Below are positions 1-11,862 of a DNA stretch of 64,000 nucleotides, one piece after another (position 1 is the stretch's first letter; the number at the start of each line of letters is the position of its first letter). A program made the translations under genes and the position numbers. The notes beneath the pieces are model-generated. The model did no database searches and was not told the origin of the DNA. It saw only the letters and a program-made list of their open reading frames with translations. The DNA comes from Paralvinella palmiformis (taxonomy: Eukaryota; Annelida; Polychaeta; Terebellida; Alvinellidae): positions 87,501 to 151,500 of the forward strand of contig JAODUP010000519.1 in the NCBI GenBank assembly GCA_025642065.1. The letters are read 5' to 3'.

Positions 1-478
1 ATTCACTAACTTACCTACTCCTACAGTCATTGCATTTCGTAACATATTCATAAGTCATTTACCCAGAGATGCTAAGACATGGCCGACCCAGTAAAATGTC
101 GTACATTCCGGAAAAAAAGATCCAGAACTGGAAATCCTCCTTAATAATCTACATCCGGAGACACAATGGTCAATAAAAAGATTGTGAACAAAAGAAAAAT
201 ACGTTGGTTGTTGACCGAGAAGATTCCAGATGTTTCTAAAAAGGGTTTTCCCTTTGAAGGCTTGACATTTCCAGCTTTACCTTTGACCTTTTGACTGTCG
301 TCTGCCAAACGGTACGTGATTTTAACGACGCGTATCCAGAAGGCATCCCGCTGAAGGTCACGCCAATGACAGTGTGTGAGAATGAATAACCTTGATTTGG
401 CATGCCTCTATCGTTCTATATAAGTAGGTGCGCGCAGGGGGGGGGGCGAGCGATAATCGTAGTAGAAGTTACGTCAGG

Positions 479-479
<1 letters not shown>

Positions 480-510
<31 letters not shown>

Positions 511-865
511 GTGATGGTGATGGCGATAAAAGTAGTAGTATTAATAATAGTAAAATGCAAAGTAGTAGTAGTAGTAGTAGTAATGCTAGTAGTAGTAGTA
601 GTAATAATAGTAGTAGTAATGCTAGTAGTAGTAGTAGTAATAGTAGTAGTAGTAGTAGTAGTAATAGTAGTAGTAGTAATGCCAGTAGTAGTAGTAAGAG
701 TAGTAGTAGTAATGCTAGTAGTAGTAGTAGTAAGAGTAGTAGTAGTAAGCAGTAGTAGTAGTAGTAGTAGTAATAGTAGTAGTAGTAATGCAATAGTAGT
801 AGTAGTAATAGTAGTAGTAGTAAGAGTAGTAGTAGTAGTAGTAATAGTAGTAGTAGTAGTAATGC

Positions 866-897
<32 letters not shown>

Positions 898-925
898 ATA
901 GTAGTAGTAGTAGCAGTAGCGGCAC
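480..925 (+). repeat. (GAT)n then (AGT)n trinucleotide repeat
   Basis: A short GAT run then about 390 bp of AGT units with scattered AAT and GCT variants. The open frames across it are artefacts of the repeat. Confidence 0.9.
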
Positions 926-992
926 CAGCTGCAGCAGTAATAATTACAGCGCAATAGAGTAGTTATAATAGAGAGAGCTTAGTGTAGTTAAT

Positions 993-1046
<54 letters not shown>

Positions 1047-1358
1047 TGATAAAGTCACACTTACATATACAGTCAGATGACTGACTACAGTTCGGTGAAG
1101 CCCCTAAAAATATAACGCAAACATGGCCGACTTCATCATCATCAAAACAAAGCTCCGTCTGTCGATACTCACTACCACATTTTATGATAATATTACCTGT
1201 CCTCTTGTCTGGAGGGGTAATAGTAGTAGTAGTAAGAGTAGTAGTAGTAGTAGTAATAGTAATAGTAGTAGTAGTAATAGTAATAGTAGTAGTAGTAGCG
1301 GCACCAGCTGCAGCAGTAATAATTACAGCGCAATAAGTTGTCTTTAATAAAGGCGCTC

Positions 1359-1389
<31 letters not shown>

Positions 1390-1547
1390 TGATAAAGTCA
1401 CACTTACATATACAGTCAGATGACTGACTACAGTTCGGTGAAGCCCCTAAAAATGGCCGACTTCATCATCATCAAAACAAAGCTCCGTCTGTCGATACTC
1501 ACTACCACATTTTATGATAATATTACCTGTCCTCTTGTCTGGAGGGG
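918..1547 (+). repeat. Tandem duplication of a composite unit
   Basis: The block AGCGGCACCAGCTGCAGCAG, an (ATT)n tract, then TGATAAAGTCACACTTACAT through CTCTTGTCTGGAGGGG occurs twice (from 918 and from 1297). Each copy is preceded by (AGT)n. The two 150-170 bp unique blocks are nearly identical, apart from a short insertion (ATATAACGCAAAC) in the first. Confidence 0.88.
994..1045 (+). repeat. (ATT)n microsatellite
   Basis: Pure ATT tract inside the first unit of the tandem duplication. Confidence 0.9.
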
Positions 1548-1916
1548 AAAATTAAAAAAATATTTAAAAAACACAACGACAACAAAAACACCAAGATCCC
1601 TTAAATTGGCCAAACCCTTGTGATTGGCTAATTCACTTGTCACCAGATGGCTCTCCTAGCGAGATGGCACTCCTCGGGAGATGGCGTACGTAGCAGACGA
1701 CATTTTCTCACCTTGTTAATAAAATTAGGCACCAGTGTTAATGGTTAGCGAATTCGCTGAATTACGACCATGTTCAGTAGAAGCTTGTGTAGGTGTCCGA
1801 CGATTGATGGCGTGTAACCAGAATGCAATAACATATCTGACTTTTGACCTCGTTTGTCGGTCAACATTGTTATTGTAGAACGAGTTTATGGTTATGTAAA
1901 TATTGTTGTCGTGAGG

Positions 1917-1946
1917 CCTCTCTCTCTCTCTCTCTCTCTCTCTCTA
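1917..1946 (+). repeat. (CT)n microsatellite
   Basis: Uninterrupted CT units. Confidence 0.9.
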
Positions 1947-2616
1947 GTAACACATTCTTCAATCCTCCCACACATAACATGAATTGGGGGGGGGGTATAT
2001 CATCTACACCCCTCCATCTATGACTCTCAACAGAAGTGCTATAACAACGCAGATATCAATCACATAAATCCACTCTTAAGTGACCTCTTACACCGAGTCC
2101 AGATTCAGTGGCTAACCTCCGGATCCAGAATGTCCAGGACTCGGCCAATTTCCTGAAGTATTCTCGAGATCCAGACAGGACACCGATACCGTCACCCCAA
2201 GGACGTCGTCAATATTACACCGATCCTTGCTTGTATGTTTATGACATAAGCTGTCAAATGTCACTAATAATTACTCCGTCCTGGAGCAGGCTATACGATC
2301 TTTATATGTTTTGTGACGGAGTATTTTCTAGCTTCACCGGTCTAACATTCCACAATCCCTCCGGAATTAATCGGTTTCCTTTCGGAATTTCAACACGATT
2401 GATCCGGATCTTTAGGTAAGTGGTAGTTTGGGGGTCGGATATGTCATATCTAGTTGTAGGTCGTTATCAAATTATTACTACTGTCCGATACTGTCTGATG
2501 TAATATGGATGTCGTCTGCTTCAATGATCGTATTACGGTCACGTGGTCAGATGTGATGGTGTTGTTGTTGTATGTTAGATGTTATTAGTTAAAATCTATG
2601 GTCCCTTATTTTGTGT

Positions 2617-2620
2617 GTGC

Positions 2621-2652
<32 letters not shown>

Positions 2653-2698
2653 GCGTGCATGTACGCGTGCGTGCGTGCGTGCATGCGTGCGTGTGTCG

Positions 2699-2746
<48 letters not shown>

Positions 2747-2771
2747 GTGTGTGTGTGTGTGTGTGTGTGTT

Positions 2772-2845
<74 letters not shown>
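2617..2845 (+). repeat. Compound (GT)n/(TA)n microsatellite
   Basis: Alternating GT, TA and GTGC tracts over about 230 bp. Confidence 0.9.
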
Positions 2846-2847
<2 letters not shown>

Positions 2848-3244
2848 CTGTAATAATTAACTATAATAATATAATTTGAATAGAACGAATAGCATGTGTA
2901 AAATACGGAAATTGTGGGACTAGTCTAGCATAGTCTACTTACATGCTTTAACAATATTACCCAGACACCACCTGTGAGTTATGCCAGTCAGGAGCAATGG
3001 ATGTCAGTTATCGTAGATAAACAATAAAGGAATATAATTGCATCAGGCGCCGAAAACGGATCAAATGTACCTCCAAATTTACATATTGACTATATGATCA
3101 CTATCTCGATACTGTTTATATAGGTTTCAATCATAAGATACTCTAAATATCTACCTGGATTTAATATTCTCGAATGAACTTTTATTATTATTATTATTAT
3201 TATTTCTATAGACAAATTATTATTTCTTTCAACAGCATCTATTG

Positions 3245-3395
3245 GGGCGCCTCTGTGGTCCAGTTGGTAGCGCGTTGGACCACAGAACGCTACCATCTGA
3301 GTTCGAATCTCGGCGTGGCCATGTCTGAGGGTTGTTTCATCGTTGACTTCGCTTCACCGTTCAAAAGTGGCCGTAATCAACCATCATTAACAACG
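3245..3395 (+). mobile_element. tRNA-derived SINE, main family, internally deleted
   Basis: Family consensus: GGCGCCTCCGTGGTCTAGC head with pol III box A, box B GTTCGAATC, a GTTTCATCTTTGACTTCGC body, GGTCGCTCGGCCCATTTAGC, TGTGCACAAAAGTGGCCGTA and an AACATCAATCATCATC tail. This copy has head, box B and tail but lacks the GGTCGCTCGGCCCATTT segment. Confidence 0.75.
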
Positions 3396-3845
3396 TCTAT
3401 ATAGAAAACACTCCTAACCGGATTCTGATTATTGCTCGGTTGTTTCTCGCCTCCGTGACAACCAGTAGTAATCTCAATCAAGCTTCTTGACAACGGTCAC
3501 GTGCAAACGTATTAATTACGATAGGGCACGTGGTAAAAGAAGCCGGAAATGGGGTAAGATTACAGCCAGGACGGAGCTTGCCTCATGTGTGGTAAATTAT
3601 CTCTCAAAGGGACATTAGAGGCATGGTCGAATGTTCCTCTTCTGATCATTTTTAATAATACGCTGACGCGTAGTACATTTCGTTTGAAGCCATGTTTGTC
3701 TGAGCAGACGACAGGCAGAACGCGGGAAGAAACTGGCGGTAAATCGCGAAATTGTTGGCGGACGGTAAAGATTTGTACACTTAATTTATAAGAAAAGAGT
3801 TCTTGGGGAATTTAGAACGAGTTCTTTAGAATGTATCGTATCAAC

Positions 3846-3846
3846 A

Positions 3847-3891
<45 letters not shown>
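3846..3891 (+). repeat. (CT)n microsatellite
   Basis: CT units with one TTT interruption. Confidence 0.88.
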
Positions 3892-3894
<3 letters not shown>

Positions 3895-4539
3895 AACCGC
3901 TGCACCATCGGATGACCCCACAGGGAGAGATGTAGTGAGGGAGGGGGGTAGCGTACAGTATGGGCATATATCCTAGAATCTGTGTCGTCCTCAATATCCG
4001 TTCGATCCGAAACAGTTCCATGGAAACCGATGACTCTCTCTTCCGGAGAATCTTGCTATCCAGAACAATTCACTTCCATCTCCGTGAATTATTCAGCGAT
4101 GTGAGAACTGGATAATGGAGGTAGGTCTCTCCCTCACCCCCCCCCCGTCCCCCCCTACGACCACCCATCTCTTACGACATGGTTACCAGTACAGGAGTGT
4201 TTGCCAGAAGAGGACGTTCCCGTTGAATAATTTCGTCCCGAATACTTTGTTCCAGGTCTGGATTTTATATGGATGTCATGATCCATATACTGAAAACTCT
4301 GTGACGTCTAACGTTAGAGTTAGTTGTTAGCATGTACATTACAAGTGGAATGGCTACAGATGGCCGCTTTCAATATCCAGACTGAAAGACTCCAGAAATC
4401 GTTCATCATATCCGGACGTCAAGTATCTACCTCAATCACACAAACCCATACATACTCCATAGCTACTCTGATCTAGTTATACACGATTTCATCCAAGATC
4501 CCAAACGTTTTATTATTACCATCCAGCCTATAACAGAAC

Positions 4540-4790
4540 CACCCACTATCTAACGGAACCATCTACCCCCAATATTCACCCACCCTCTATTACAAATTCA
4601 CCCACCTTTCACCCAACCACTTCCACTATTAGACAGCTGTAGCACCCTCACAGAACCAGTTACACTAGTACCCAGCTACCCACAATGTCACCCAGCTATC
4701 CACCCCCTAAAACATATTAGCACTCTGTAGAATATCCAGTTACCCTGTAAGACAGTCACCCACTCTCAGACAGATCGACAGACGGACGGA
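4540..4790 (+). repeat. Degenerate C-rich tandem repeat
   Basis: Variations on CACCCAC, ACCCAGCTA and CCAGTTAC recur irregularly on one strand. It looks like an eroded minisatellite; no exact unit. Confidence 0.4.
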
Positions 4791-4887
4791 CACACTTTCA
4801 GAATGTCAATAATACTTTCAGACCCACATACCTACATTGCGGACACATACAGACATACAAACAGACACACGCCCCCGCGTACGCACC

Positions 4888-4922
<35 letters not shown>

Positions 4923-5357
4923 TTACGTAATTCCAAATTTCATCAACAAACATTTGATCTGTTTAACCGTCGCAGCTCAGTCATTACAACCGGTAAACGC
5001 TTAAATCGAACTCTGATGTTCGATTCCCAGGACTGTTAATTCGAAACTTATCGGATCAACGTCTGCCACCTTCCACGTATCTCGGCTCACCGGGTCAATC
5101 GGTGCAGAACCATTCCCGCGAACGCGGCAAACTACGTCCAAAACGGTTAACTTCCGGAAAGTTTAGCCAGAGTAGACGAAAGAAGCTGCTATACGAATAA
5201 CAATGAAGACGGTTTAAATCGAATTGAGAATCGGCAAGAAACGACATCCGCGAAGTAGGAATATAAACAGGGGAGGGAAATATGTAGACAATTCTTAAAC
5301 ACATTTGATTGAACGATCACAAAAACGAAGATGGTTGGTGTTTCGAAGGGGTAAGCT

Positions 5358-5913
5358 CATTGACCTAAAAGAAAACTAGACCGAATACGGCCGCCGATCT
5401 GATGGCAAACAGGTCCCAACTTCCGGTCGAGGAAATAGGAACGCAGATTGAAAAAATCTGATTTATAAACGTGCTGAATTATTGTTGTATCGATGGTTGC
5501 ATAAGCCGTGGGCGTGGAAGTAATACAAACGGGATGTCTTTTCATCCGTAAGTAAAATGGCTGTTAAAGCGGGGTTTCTTGGCGGGAAATTAAGCTTAAC
5601 TGTTATTATATTTAGCCTGTTCGACAACCCCCGGCCTATCTCTGGCGTTTGATACCAATTAAGCTAGATCTACGGACTTGCATAAAACGACATTTACATA
5701 TTTCATGGCATATAATAGGAGAGGAATAATACAGATTGTCTGCATACGCAAAATTACAATACACACAATAGATGTCCGTATTCGTAGGTTCAAAACTCGA
5801 AGCGCAGCCGTTTCAACGTTGCTGTTTCACCTACCGGAAGTCGGCGCTGTTTGGTCATGGCGGCCCATTCAAACATCACTGATTGCTCGGTCTAGTTTTC
5901 TTTTAGGTCAATG
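5358..5913 (+). mobile_element. P-element-like non-autonomous transposon, copy 1
   Basis: Perfect 26-bp terminal inverted repeats beginning CATTGACCTAAAAGAAAAC at 5358-5383 and 5888-5913, flanked by a perfect 8-bp target duplication GGTAAGCT (5350-5357 and 5914-5921). Subterminal ACTTCCGGT near the left end is mirrored by ACCGGAAGT near the right. Inside, 5471-5547 (+) encodes a THAP-type start (CCIDGC-ISRG...MSFH) ending at a GTAAGT donor, with GTG where the start codon should be. The rest of the transposase is missing. Confidence 0.88.
5471..5547 (+). pseudogene. Relic THAP first exon in P-like copy 1
   Basis: The open frame carries the first cysteine pair of a C2CH THAP zinc finger (C-x3-C) and the SFH segment, then a CC|GTAAGT donor. 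The initiator is GTG where P-like copies 2 and 4 have ATG. It is a fragment of a transposase N-terminus. Confidence 0.65.
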
Positions 5914-5921
5914 GGTAAGCT

Positions 5922-7300
5922 TTAGTAGCGACATGTCAGAGATCTGAAAATAAAATTGTATCACCCATTCTATACATCCTTAGCATTATTATCATTATTA
6001 TGGTGCATGACCTGTGTGTGTACTATGAACTATATGACCACAATTAAGTAGCTATAGTTAGAACTTTGAATAAAGATACATGTATATGATTCAAATTGGT
6101 GTGTTGATCTTTATAGCTGTGTTGCTGAATGGTATATGTGTGTTATGTGTATATGGATACAGCTAATGTAAGCAATTTACATTACATAGCACATCTTAGA
6201 AATAAACATAAAATAATGTATTGTGACTAGAGAGACAGAAGCTTGCCCCTAAAAGGAGATGTGAGCCAATTGACTGCAAAATAGGTAAGTTGATTGCTCT
6301 TAAAAACAGGGAGATAAGAGAAATAGCCAGTCAAATGTTTTGTTTTTTTCTTTCAAATATAAAAAATTTTAAAAAAAAACCGGGAGGGCCATTTTACTTG
6401 TAAGCTTATAGTTACAGCTTGTTGGTTATCCAAAAAATAAAACCATTTCAGAATATCGGACCTTGAAATATTTATGATAAAATGTAACTTACCTATTTAT
6501 ACATGTAATATAATAATTTTTGCCATAGCCAGACAAAATAATTGAATGGTAAAGTGGATTTAAAGTGTCTGCTGGGTGCGCTGCGATCGGCGCATTGGCG
6601 GGAAATCCCCCCGAGTGCGGTCTATTTATATGTTACACTCTGCTTGCACCATCACAAACGGTGTCAAACGCAGCTATCTTGTTGCGCCGTCACTCGATGG
6701 CACAATTACGGATTCCTTCCCACAACAAACAACAGAACGGGGTTGACCTATACAGTAGTATACGCCACATCGAAAGTTGTTACTGATTTGGAGGTGAAAA
6801 CTTTAATTTTACTCTCAGCGCAAAGAAGACTCGAGACTTTCAGAAGACAGCTCCATACCACAATCACAGGGTATCACCAGTAACTTAAGGATAAGGGAAG
6901 TTGAAATCACTGTTTAATCCAGCTCCCACATAATTGATCCAGAAATTGGTAAGAGGATTTCATGGACTTAGTCTATTGCTCTGTAATAATATTTTATTAT
7001 AAAATTCGGGGCAGAGTACTTGTGTATCTTCTCCACCAAATATGTATATCATATGTATAAATCTTCTTGAACAGGTATTTTTATTATTTTTGTTGTTGAT
7101 GTGATTCGTTGTTGTTGTTGTTGTTGTTTTTGTTGTTTGTATTATGTGCACACGTATTTATAGACATTGATGTAAACCTCAGCTATTTATATCCAAAATA
7201 TTTACAGCTATACTACTAGCAACTAAATCCGTCTTATCCAATATGTGTTTATTGATCCAATAAATGGCTACTATAGAACATTTTGGTTATCAAGTCAGAA
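5922..7300. other. AT-rich intergenic stretch
   Basis: No recognisable gene or repeat family. It contains a (GTT)n run near 7.1 kb. Confidence 0.5.
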
Positions 7301-7307
7301 GGCGGTT

Positions 7308-7407
7308 TTGGTATATTTAAAGTACTTAGAGCAGTCTGGTGGATTGGCACAGTGTGGCAGCTGACAGCTCTGTGGTGGCTGATCAAAGTATAGCTGCCAC
7401 CTGATGA

Positions 7408-7415
<8 letters not shown>
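7308..7415 (+). repeat. Dispersed 105-bp repeat ending in (TA)n(GT)n, copy 1
   Basis: ATTTAAAGTACTTAGAGCAG, GTGTGGCAGCTGACAGC and ATCAAAGTATAGCTGCC match 13812-13920; both run into a (TA)n then (GT)n microsatellite. Confidence 0.7.
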
Positions 7416-7491
<76 letters not shown>

Positions 7492-7497
7492 CGTGCA

Positions 7498-7552
<55 letters not shown>
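7412..7552 (+). repeat. (TA)n then (GT)n microsatellite
   Basis: About 78 bp TA followed by about 54 bp GT. Confidence 0.92.
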
Positions 7553-7554
<2 letters not shown>

Positions 7555-8149
7555 AGCATGTGTGTGCGTGCGTTGGTGCGTGCGTGTGTGTGTGTGGGTG
7601 CTTTACGTCCACTTTTGGCCAAATAGTCTCTGAAGGGAATGGGGCAACGTAAAAGTTGAAGCCCCCATTAGAAACCGGTATGTCGCAATTTGAATCCTGT
7701 TCCCGAGTTCTGTCCTCAAACGTTCTGTTATATTATGTTGAAGCCATTCCGCTGTTGCAATGTTGTCCCCATAATTCTGTCCCACTCTTTGAACGAGATG
7801 CTGTACCATAAATACGTGGGAAAGGAAGGTGGGATTAGTCATCGTTGCCCTCCAGTGAGGATCGTTTGAATTTGGATGAGAAGCCTGCACGTGATATGAG
7901 CGATGAGTTGCACAGATACATGTCTTGAGGTAGAAAGCTCCATGTCTGAGGACCCATTTGGATAATGCTTTGGGAAGAAGTCAATGTGCAGGGATTTTTA
8001 ATAATTAACTTGTTGCCTGTCGAGTGCCTGATGTTGTGACAATGTACTTTAACGAGGATGGCAATAAGCCATTAAGAAATTACAGGATATATCTGGTAAT
8101 TTGTAATTGATCAAATTATATCAGTTAGAGAAATTGAAGGTTCCTTGGC

Positions 8150-8245
8150 GATGTTTCATCTCCCACTTCGCCTTATTACCGTCGTTGGTCGCTCGGCTCG
8201 TTTGGCGTACGGTGTACACAAGAGTGGTCGTGAAACTTCAACACC
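8150..8245 (+). mobile_element. Main-family SINE, body fragment
   Basis: ATGTTTCATCTCCCACTTCG, GGTCGCTCGGCTCGTTTGGC and TACACAAGAGTGGTCGT match the body and tail; the head is absent. Confidence 0.6.
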
Positions 8246-8590
8246 AGTCACAGATTGATCTGTTACGGTGACACACTCAGCCATGTGAAGGAATGAAAGC
8301 ATGTTAAGATGTTGTTATTGACATACTAAACGTCTTTCTCTCCTGCATCCATCATCAAACTCTCTTGTGATTTTTGAACAAAAGTATTAAAACTATAATA
8401 CTTTAAAAAAAATACTCTTCTTGAGCAAACAAATAGTAATACATTAAAAGTGCCTTTTAGACAAAACAATTAGACTACTTATTAAAAAAAGCCATTAAGT
8501 CTACTTTTACGCATGCTTATAACAGATCCGGAACATTGACGTTTAAGGTTAAAATGGAGGGATTATCACGGAAAAAAAAAAAAAAATTAT

Positions 8591-8845
8591 CGCTGAGCTG
8601 TAGCCCAAAATCTACACCGGGTTCAAACCCCGGCCGCATTTGGTTTTTTTGGTTTTTGACTCATCATCTTTTATGGTTGCTGCTAAATGGCCTTAATTGA
8701 CTTTAGCAAAATATCTAGCACCAGGGTTCAAACCCCCAGGCCTGGCTATGTCAGAGAATGGTGTTTCATCTTGCGCTTCGCCTCATCTCTTCTAGAGGTT
8801 GCTGGGCCCATTTAGAGCATGGAAAGTGGCCTTAATACATTAAAA
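8591..8845 (+). mobile_element. Two diverged main-family-like SINE fragments
   Basis: A T-arm-like CCGGGTTCAAACCCCGG at about 8610 and another GGGTTCAAACCCCC at about 8725. The second is followed by TGTTTCATCTTGCGCTTCGC and GGGCCCATTTAGAG of the family body. Confidence 0.5.
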
Positions 8846-8871
8846 TATTTATATTTGCTTTTCAATGGTAG

Positions 8872-9033
8872 TGAGTGAGTGAGTGAGTGAGTGAGTGAGT
8901 GAGTGAGTGAGTGAGTGAGTGAGTGAGTGAGTGAGTGAGTGAGTGAGTGAGTGAGTGAGTGAGTGAGTGAGTGAGTGAGTGAGTGAGTGAGTGAGTGAGT
9001 GAGTGAGTGAGTGAGTGAGTGAGTGAGTGAGTG
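8872..9033 (+). repeat. (GAGT)n array
   Basis: About 160 bp of pure GAGT; the minus strand reads (ACTC)n. Confidence 0.95.
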
Positions 9034-9328
9034 ATTATAACTTGGACATAACACCGAAGGACGAATCCCTGGAAACTATCCCACAAACACGGACACAAAC
9101 TCGGATTGGAAACTGGAGTAGCGTCGATGTCGTCTAGTGAAATGAACAACTGTTAATATAATAGTTTCCTGACTGTCACCTCTGTTTTAACCGCATTCAC
9201 CTGGTCCCGAACCCTTCACTTTTACATAATATAATATTCTGGCCTTGGTGTGTGCTTGGGTGTGTATACATATATGTGTGCGTGTGTGGGAGGGGCGTGT
9301 GCGTGTGTGTGCGTGCGTGCATGCGTGT

Positions 9329-9344
9329 GAGTGAGTGAGTGAGT

Positions 9345-9380
<36 letters not shown>
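9329..9380 (+). repeat. (GAGT)n/(GA)n microsatellite
   Basis: GAGT units run into GA units. Confidence 0.88.
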
Positions 9381-9383
<3 letters not shown>

Positions 9384-10347
9384 CAGTATACGCGTGGTGT
9401 CTTTATGTGCGCGCTGTTAGTCTAGTAGTATGGTGGCGCTCCATGCTGGTCGGATGTCTGTTAGAGCTCATGAGATCTGATATAAGCTTCAGGTTAGGGG
9501 CATCGTGGGCTAAACGACCAGAGACTGAGAGGTAAGTGTGTGTGTGGCGTAGGCATACTTGTATTGCATGTATTTTCGGGTTGTCTGTCTGTCCGTCGGT
9601 ATATACCTCTCTCAATCTGTCTGTCCGTATGTCTGCCTCTGTACTACAGTCACCAGACTTATTTTAAGTAATCTTAGTATACAACAGGACAGCCTACGCC
9701 ATTGATCCCGAATGAATGACGTCACAGGGAATCACCGCTCGAGTCACTACGGAATCACCGCAACACGAACATCCCGGATAAGACGTGACTATACAATACG
9801 CGACCTACACGAAACCACCTGGCTAGTTCACAATTACGGCATCAAACCAACAAAAATGATCTTGAAACGTGATCCGAATCGCTCCAGAAAGAAGACCTCA
9901 CGCCACAATCAGAAAGGACTGATGGACATAAAATTAGCTGGATCTTTATATTGACAACTCGCATAAGCATCATTAAAAAAGCTGCGATAGGTGTAGATTT
10001 CTGATGTGTGAATTATTCGGCTAGATCCGGAAGACTCCTTCTGGATTTCCCTTTAGTTGTTTGTTTGATATCTCGTTTCTAGGCGTGCATTATTTAATAA
10101 TTAATCATACATATTTCGCGCACGGATTATATCGGCTATGACATTACCTTTTGGTGTCCAGTATTAATGGTATAATACTGGAACTAAAGGGCCGAAATTT
10201 AATGGTATTGTGTTATATAGGGGTTTGTCGGATGTGGATTGTATGCCTGGAGGATCTACGATCCAGAAGGAATATGGTTCGTGGGATAACGGAAGCAGCA
10301 TTTGGATAATCGTCGTCTGGAACGTATTTCTGTAGAAGGTTGGTTTC

Positions 10348-10502
10348 TCTCTCTCTCTCTCTCTCACTCTCTCACTCTGTTTTGTGTGTGTGTGTGTTTG
10401 TACGTGCGTGCGTGCATGCGTGCTTGCGTGCGTGTGTGCGTACGTACGTACGTGCGCTGCCAATCACCTGTATTTATCACTCACTCACTCACTCACTCGC
10501 TC
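10348..10502 (+). repeat. Compound CT / GT / CGTG / (CACT)n microsatellite
   Basis: Successive simple tracts upstream of the GPCR exon. Confidence 0.85.
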
Positions 10503-10559
10503 ACCCATCTATCTTACCAACCCAGCCAGCATAGCCATATAATATTAGCTAATCCCCAT

Positions 10560-10797
10560 AACCGTTCAGTATTTATAAGGTTTAATGGCTAACAAGTTGT
10601 TGTCATCTTATAGCTCCTGCCTCAGTCACCAATACGCCACCGATACAATCGTACTTAATGGGCTTCGTCCTCTCATCAAGTGGTCCCCGCGCTAAATCGT
10701 CCCCGCTTCGCGAGAGAATCATGTCGAAATCCATCCGGAGCGCCGTCTACCGCCGATCAAAATAGCCAGCGATCCGGAGGCCACGCCGAGCGCGACA
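10560..10797 (+). promoter_or_regulatory. GPCR 5' flank
   Basis: Becomes CpG-rich from about 10670. A TTTATAAGG lies at about 10573, and CATCTTATAG at about 10612 could be a splice acceptor. Neither a promoter nor a 5' exon can be fixed from sequence alone. Confidence 0.3.
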
Positions 10798-11862
10798 ATG
10801 GCGTCGAACGTCACTGACGTCATCGCGTCATCGGACGCCTACGTCTCGTTCAAGATCGCGGTCGACGTCTACGTGGTGTCGCTGCTGAGCGTTTTCGGGA
10901 TCAGCGGGAATGTGATCTCGATCCTGGTGCTCGGCCGAGACAACAGCGTCAAGCGGACGACGGGATTCCTGCTCCAGATGCTCGCCCTGGCCGACGTCCT
11001 CTATCTGGTCACGTGCCTCTTCTTCCAGACGATCCAGACAATAGCGGACGTCACGGATTGGTCTCCCGGATTGAAGTACTACTACCCGTGGATCGTGCCC
11101 TTCATATGGCCTCTGGCTTCCATAGCGCAAACAGCCGCCGTGTGGTTAGTGGTCATCGTAACCGCCGACCGCTTCGTGGCCATCTGCAAGCCGCTGCACG
11201 CACCCCAGTACAGCACGACGTCGCGCGCGCGCAAGGCCGTCGTCCTCGTCTGGATACTGTCCGTCGTCTACAACGTGCCGCGCTTCTTCGAACGGACCAC
11301 CCGGATCCAGACCGATCCGGACGCCGCAAACGCCACCTATCCGAAGGTGGAGAAGACGCCGTTGTGGCGGGACGCCGTCTACTTCCTGGTCTACAAAACC
11401 TGTCTCTTCTTCATCGTCCGCTATCTGATCCCGCTTTCGGCTCTCGCCTTTTTCAACACGAGGTTGATCCAGGCAATCCGGGAGTCACAGAAGATTCGCG
11501 AGAAGTCGGTCGACGGATACCGGAAGGAGCGCTACACGCTGACGCTGGTCGTCGTCGTGATTGTGTTCGCGCTCTGCGAGACACCGGACTTCTTGCTCCG
11601 GGTGTGGTTCTCCCTGAGCGAGTACGCCTTCTGGATCCCGTCCGACATTACCGTACTACGCTACATGAACGCCGTCACCAATCTTCTGCTGACGATCAAC
11701 TCGTGCGTCAACTTCGTCATCTACTGCTTCCTCGGGCAGAAGTTCCGCCGCATCCTGCGCCAGATGATCTGCGGCCAGACGCCTGGTGCCACCTCGCGGC
11801 TCCGGCTCCAGACAATCCGAAACGGCGAGCAGACCGAGCTGGCCGATGAGGTCTCCACCTTG
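10798..11862 (+). CDS. FMRFamide-receptor-like class A GPCR, large coding exon
   Basis: Seven-transmembrane G-protein-coupled receptor, probably for an RFamide-type neuropeptide, acting at the plasma membrane. The exon gives 355 residues. Seen: N-glycosylation sequon at residue 4; TM1 about 20-46 with GN at 37-38; TM2 with LALAD (Asp66); TM3 about 97-128 ending in DRF (124-126), a DRY variant, followed by VAICKPLHAP; TM4 with Trp152; TM5 with Pro212; TM6 about 247-270; TM7 with NFVIY (305-309) in place of NPxxY, then a basic helix 8 (GQKFRRILRQ). The usual TM3/ECL2 cysteines are absent. The start is favoured by an A at -3 and G at +4. After residue 355 the sequence is TTG|GTAGGT, a phase-0 donor, and the reading frame beyond it enters a (GT)n repeat, so the extreme C-terminus is probably on another exon. 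The exon is much richer in GC and CpG than its surroundings. Family level is fairly sure; the ligand is not. Confidence 0.85.

Noticed and set aside
5358..5913. hAT superfamily assignment for the 8-bp-TSD elements
   Set aside because: Eight-base duplications also fit hAT, but the THAP first exon favours P; kept as the alternative.
11013..11849. 278-codon plus-strand frame overlapping the GPCR
   Set aside because: Arg/Pro/Asp-rich off-frame translation of the GC-rich receptor exon; no domain.
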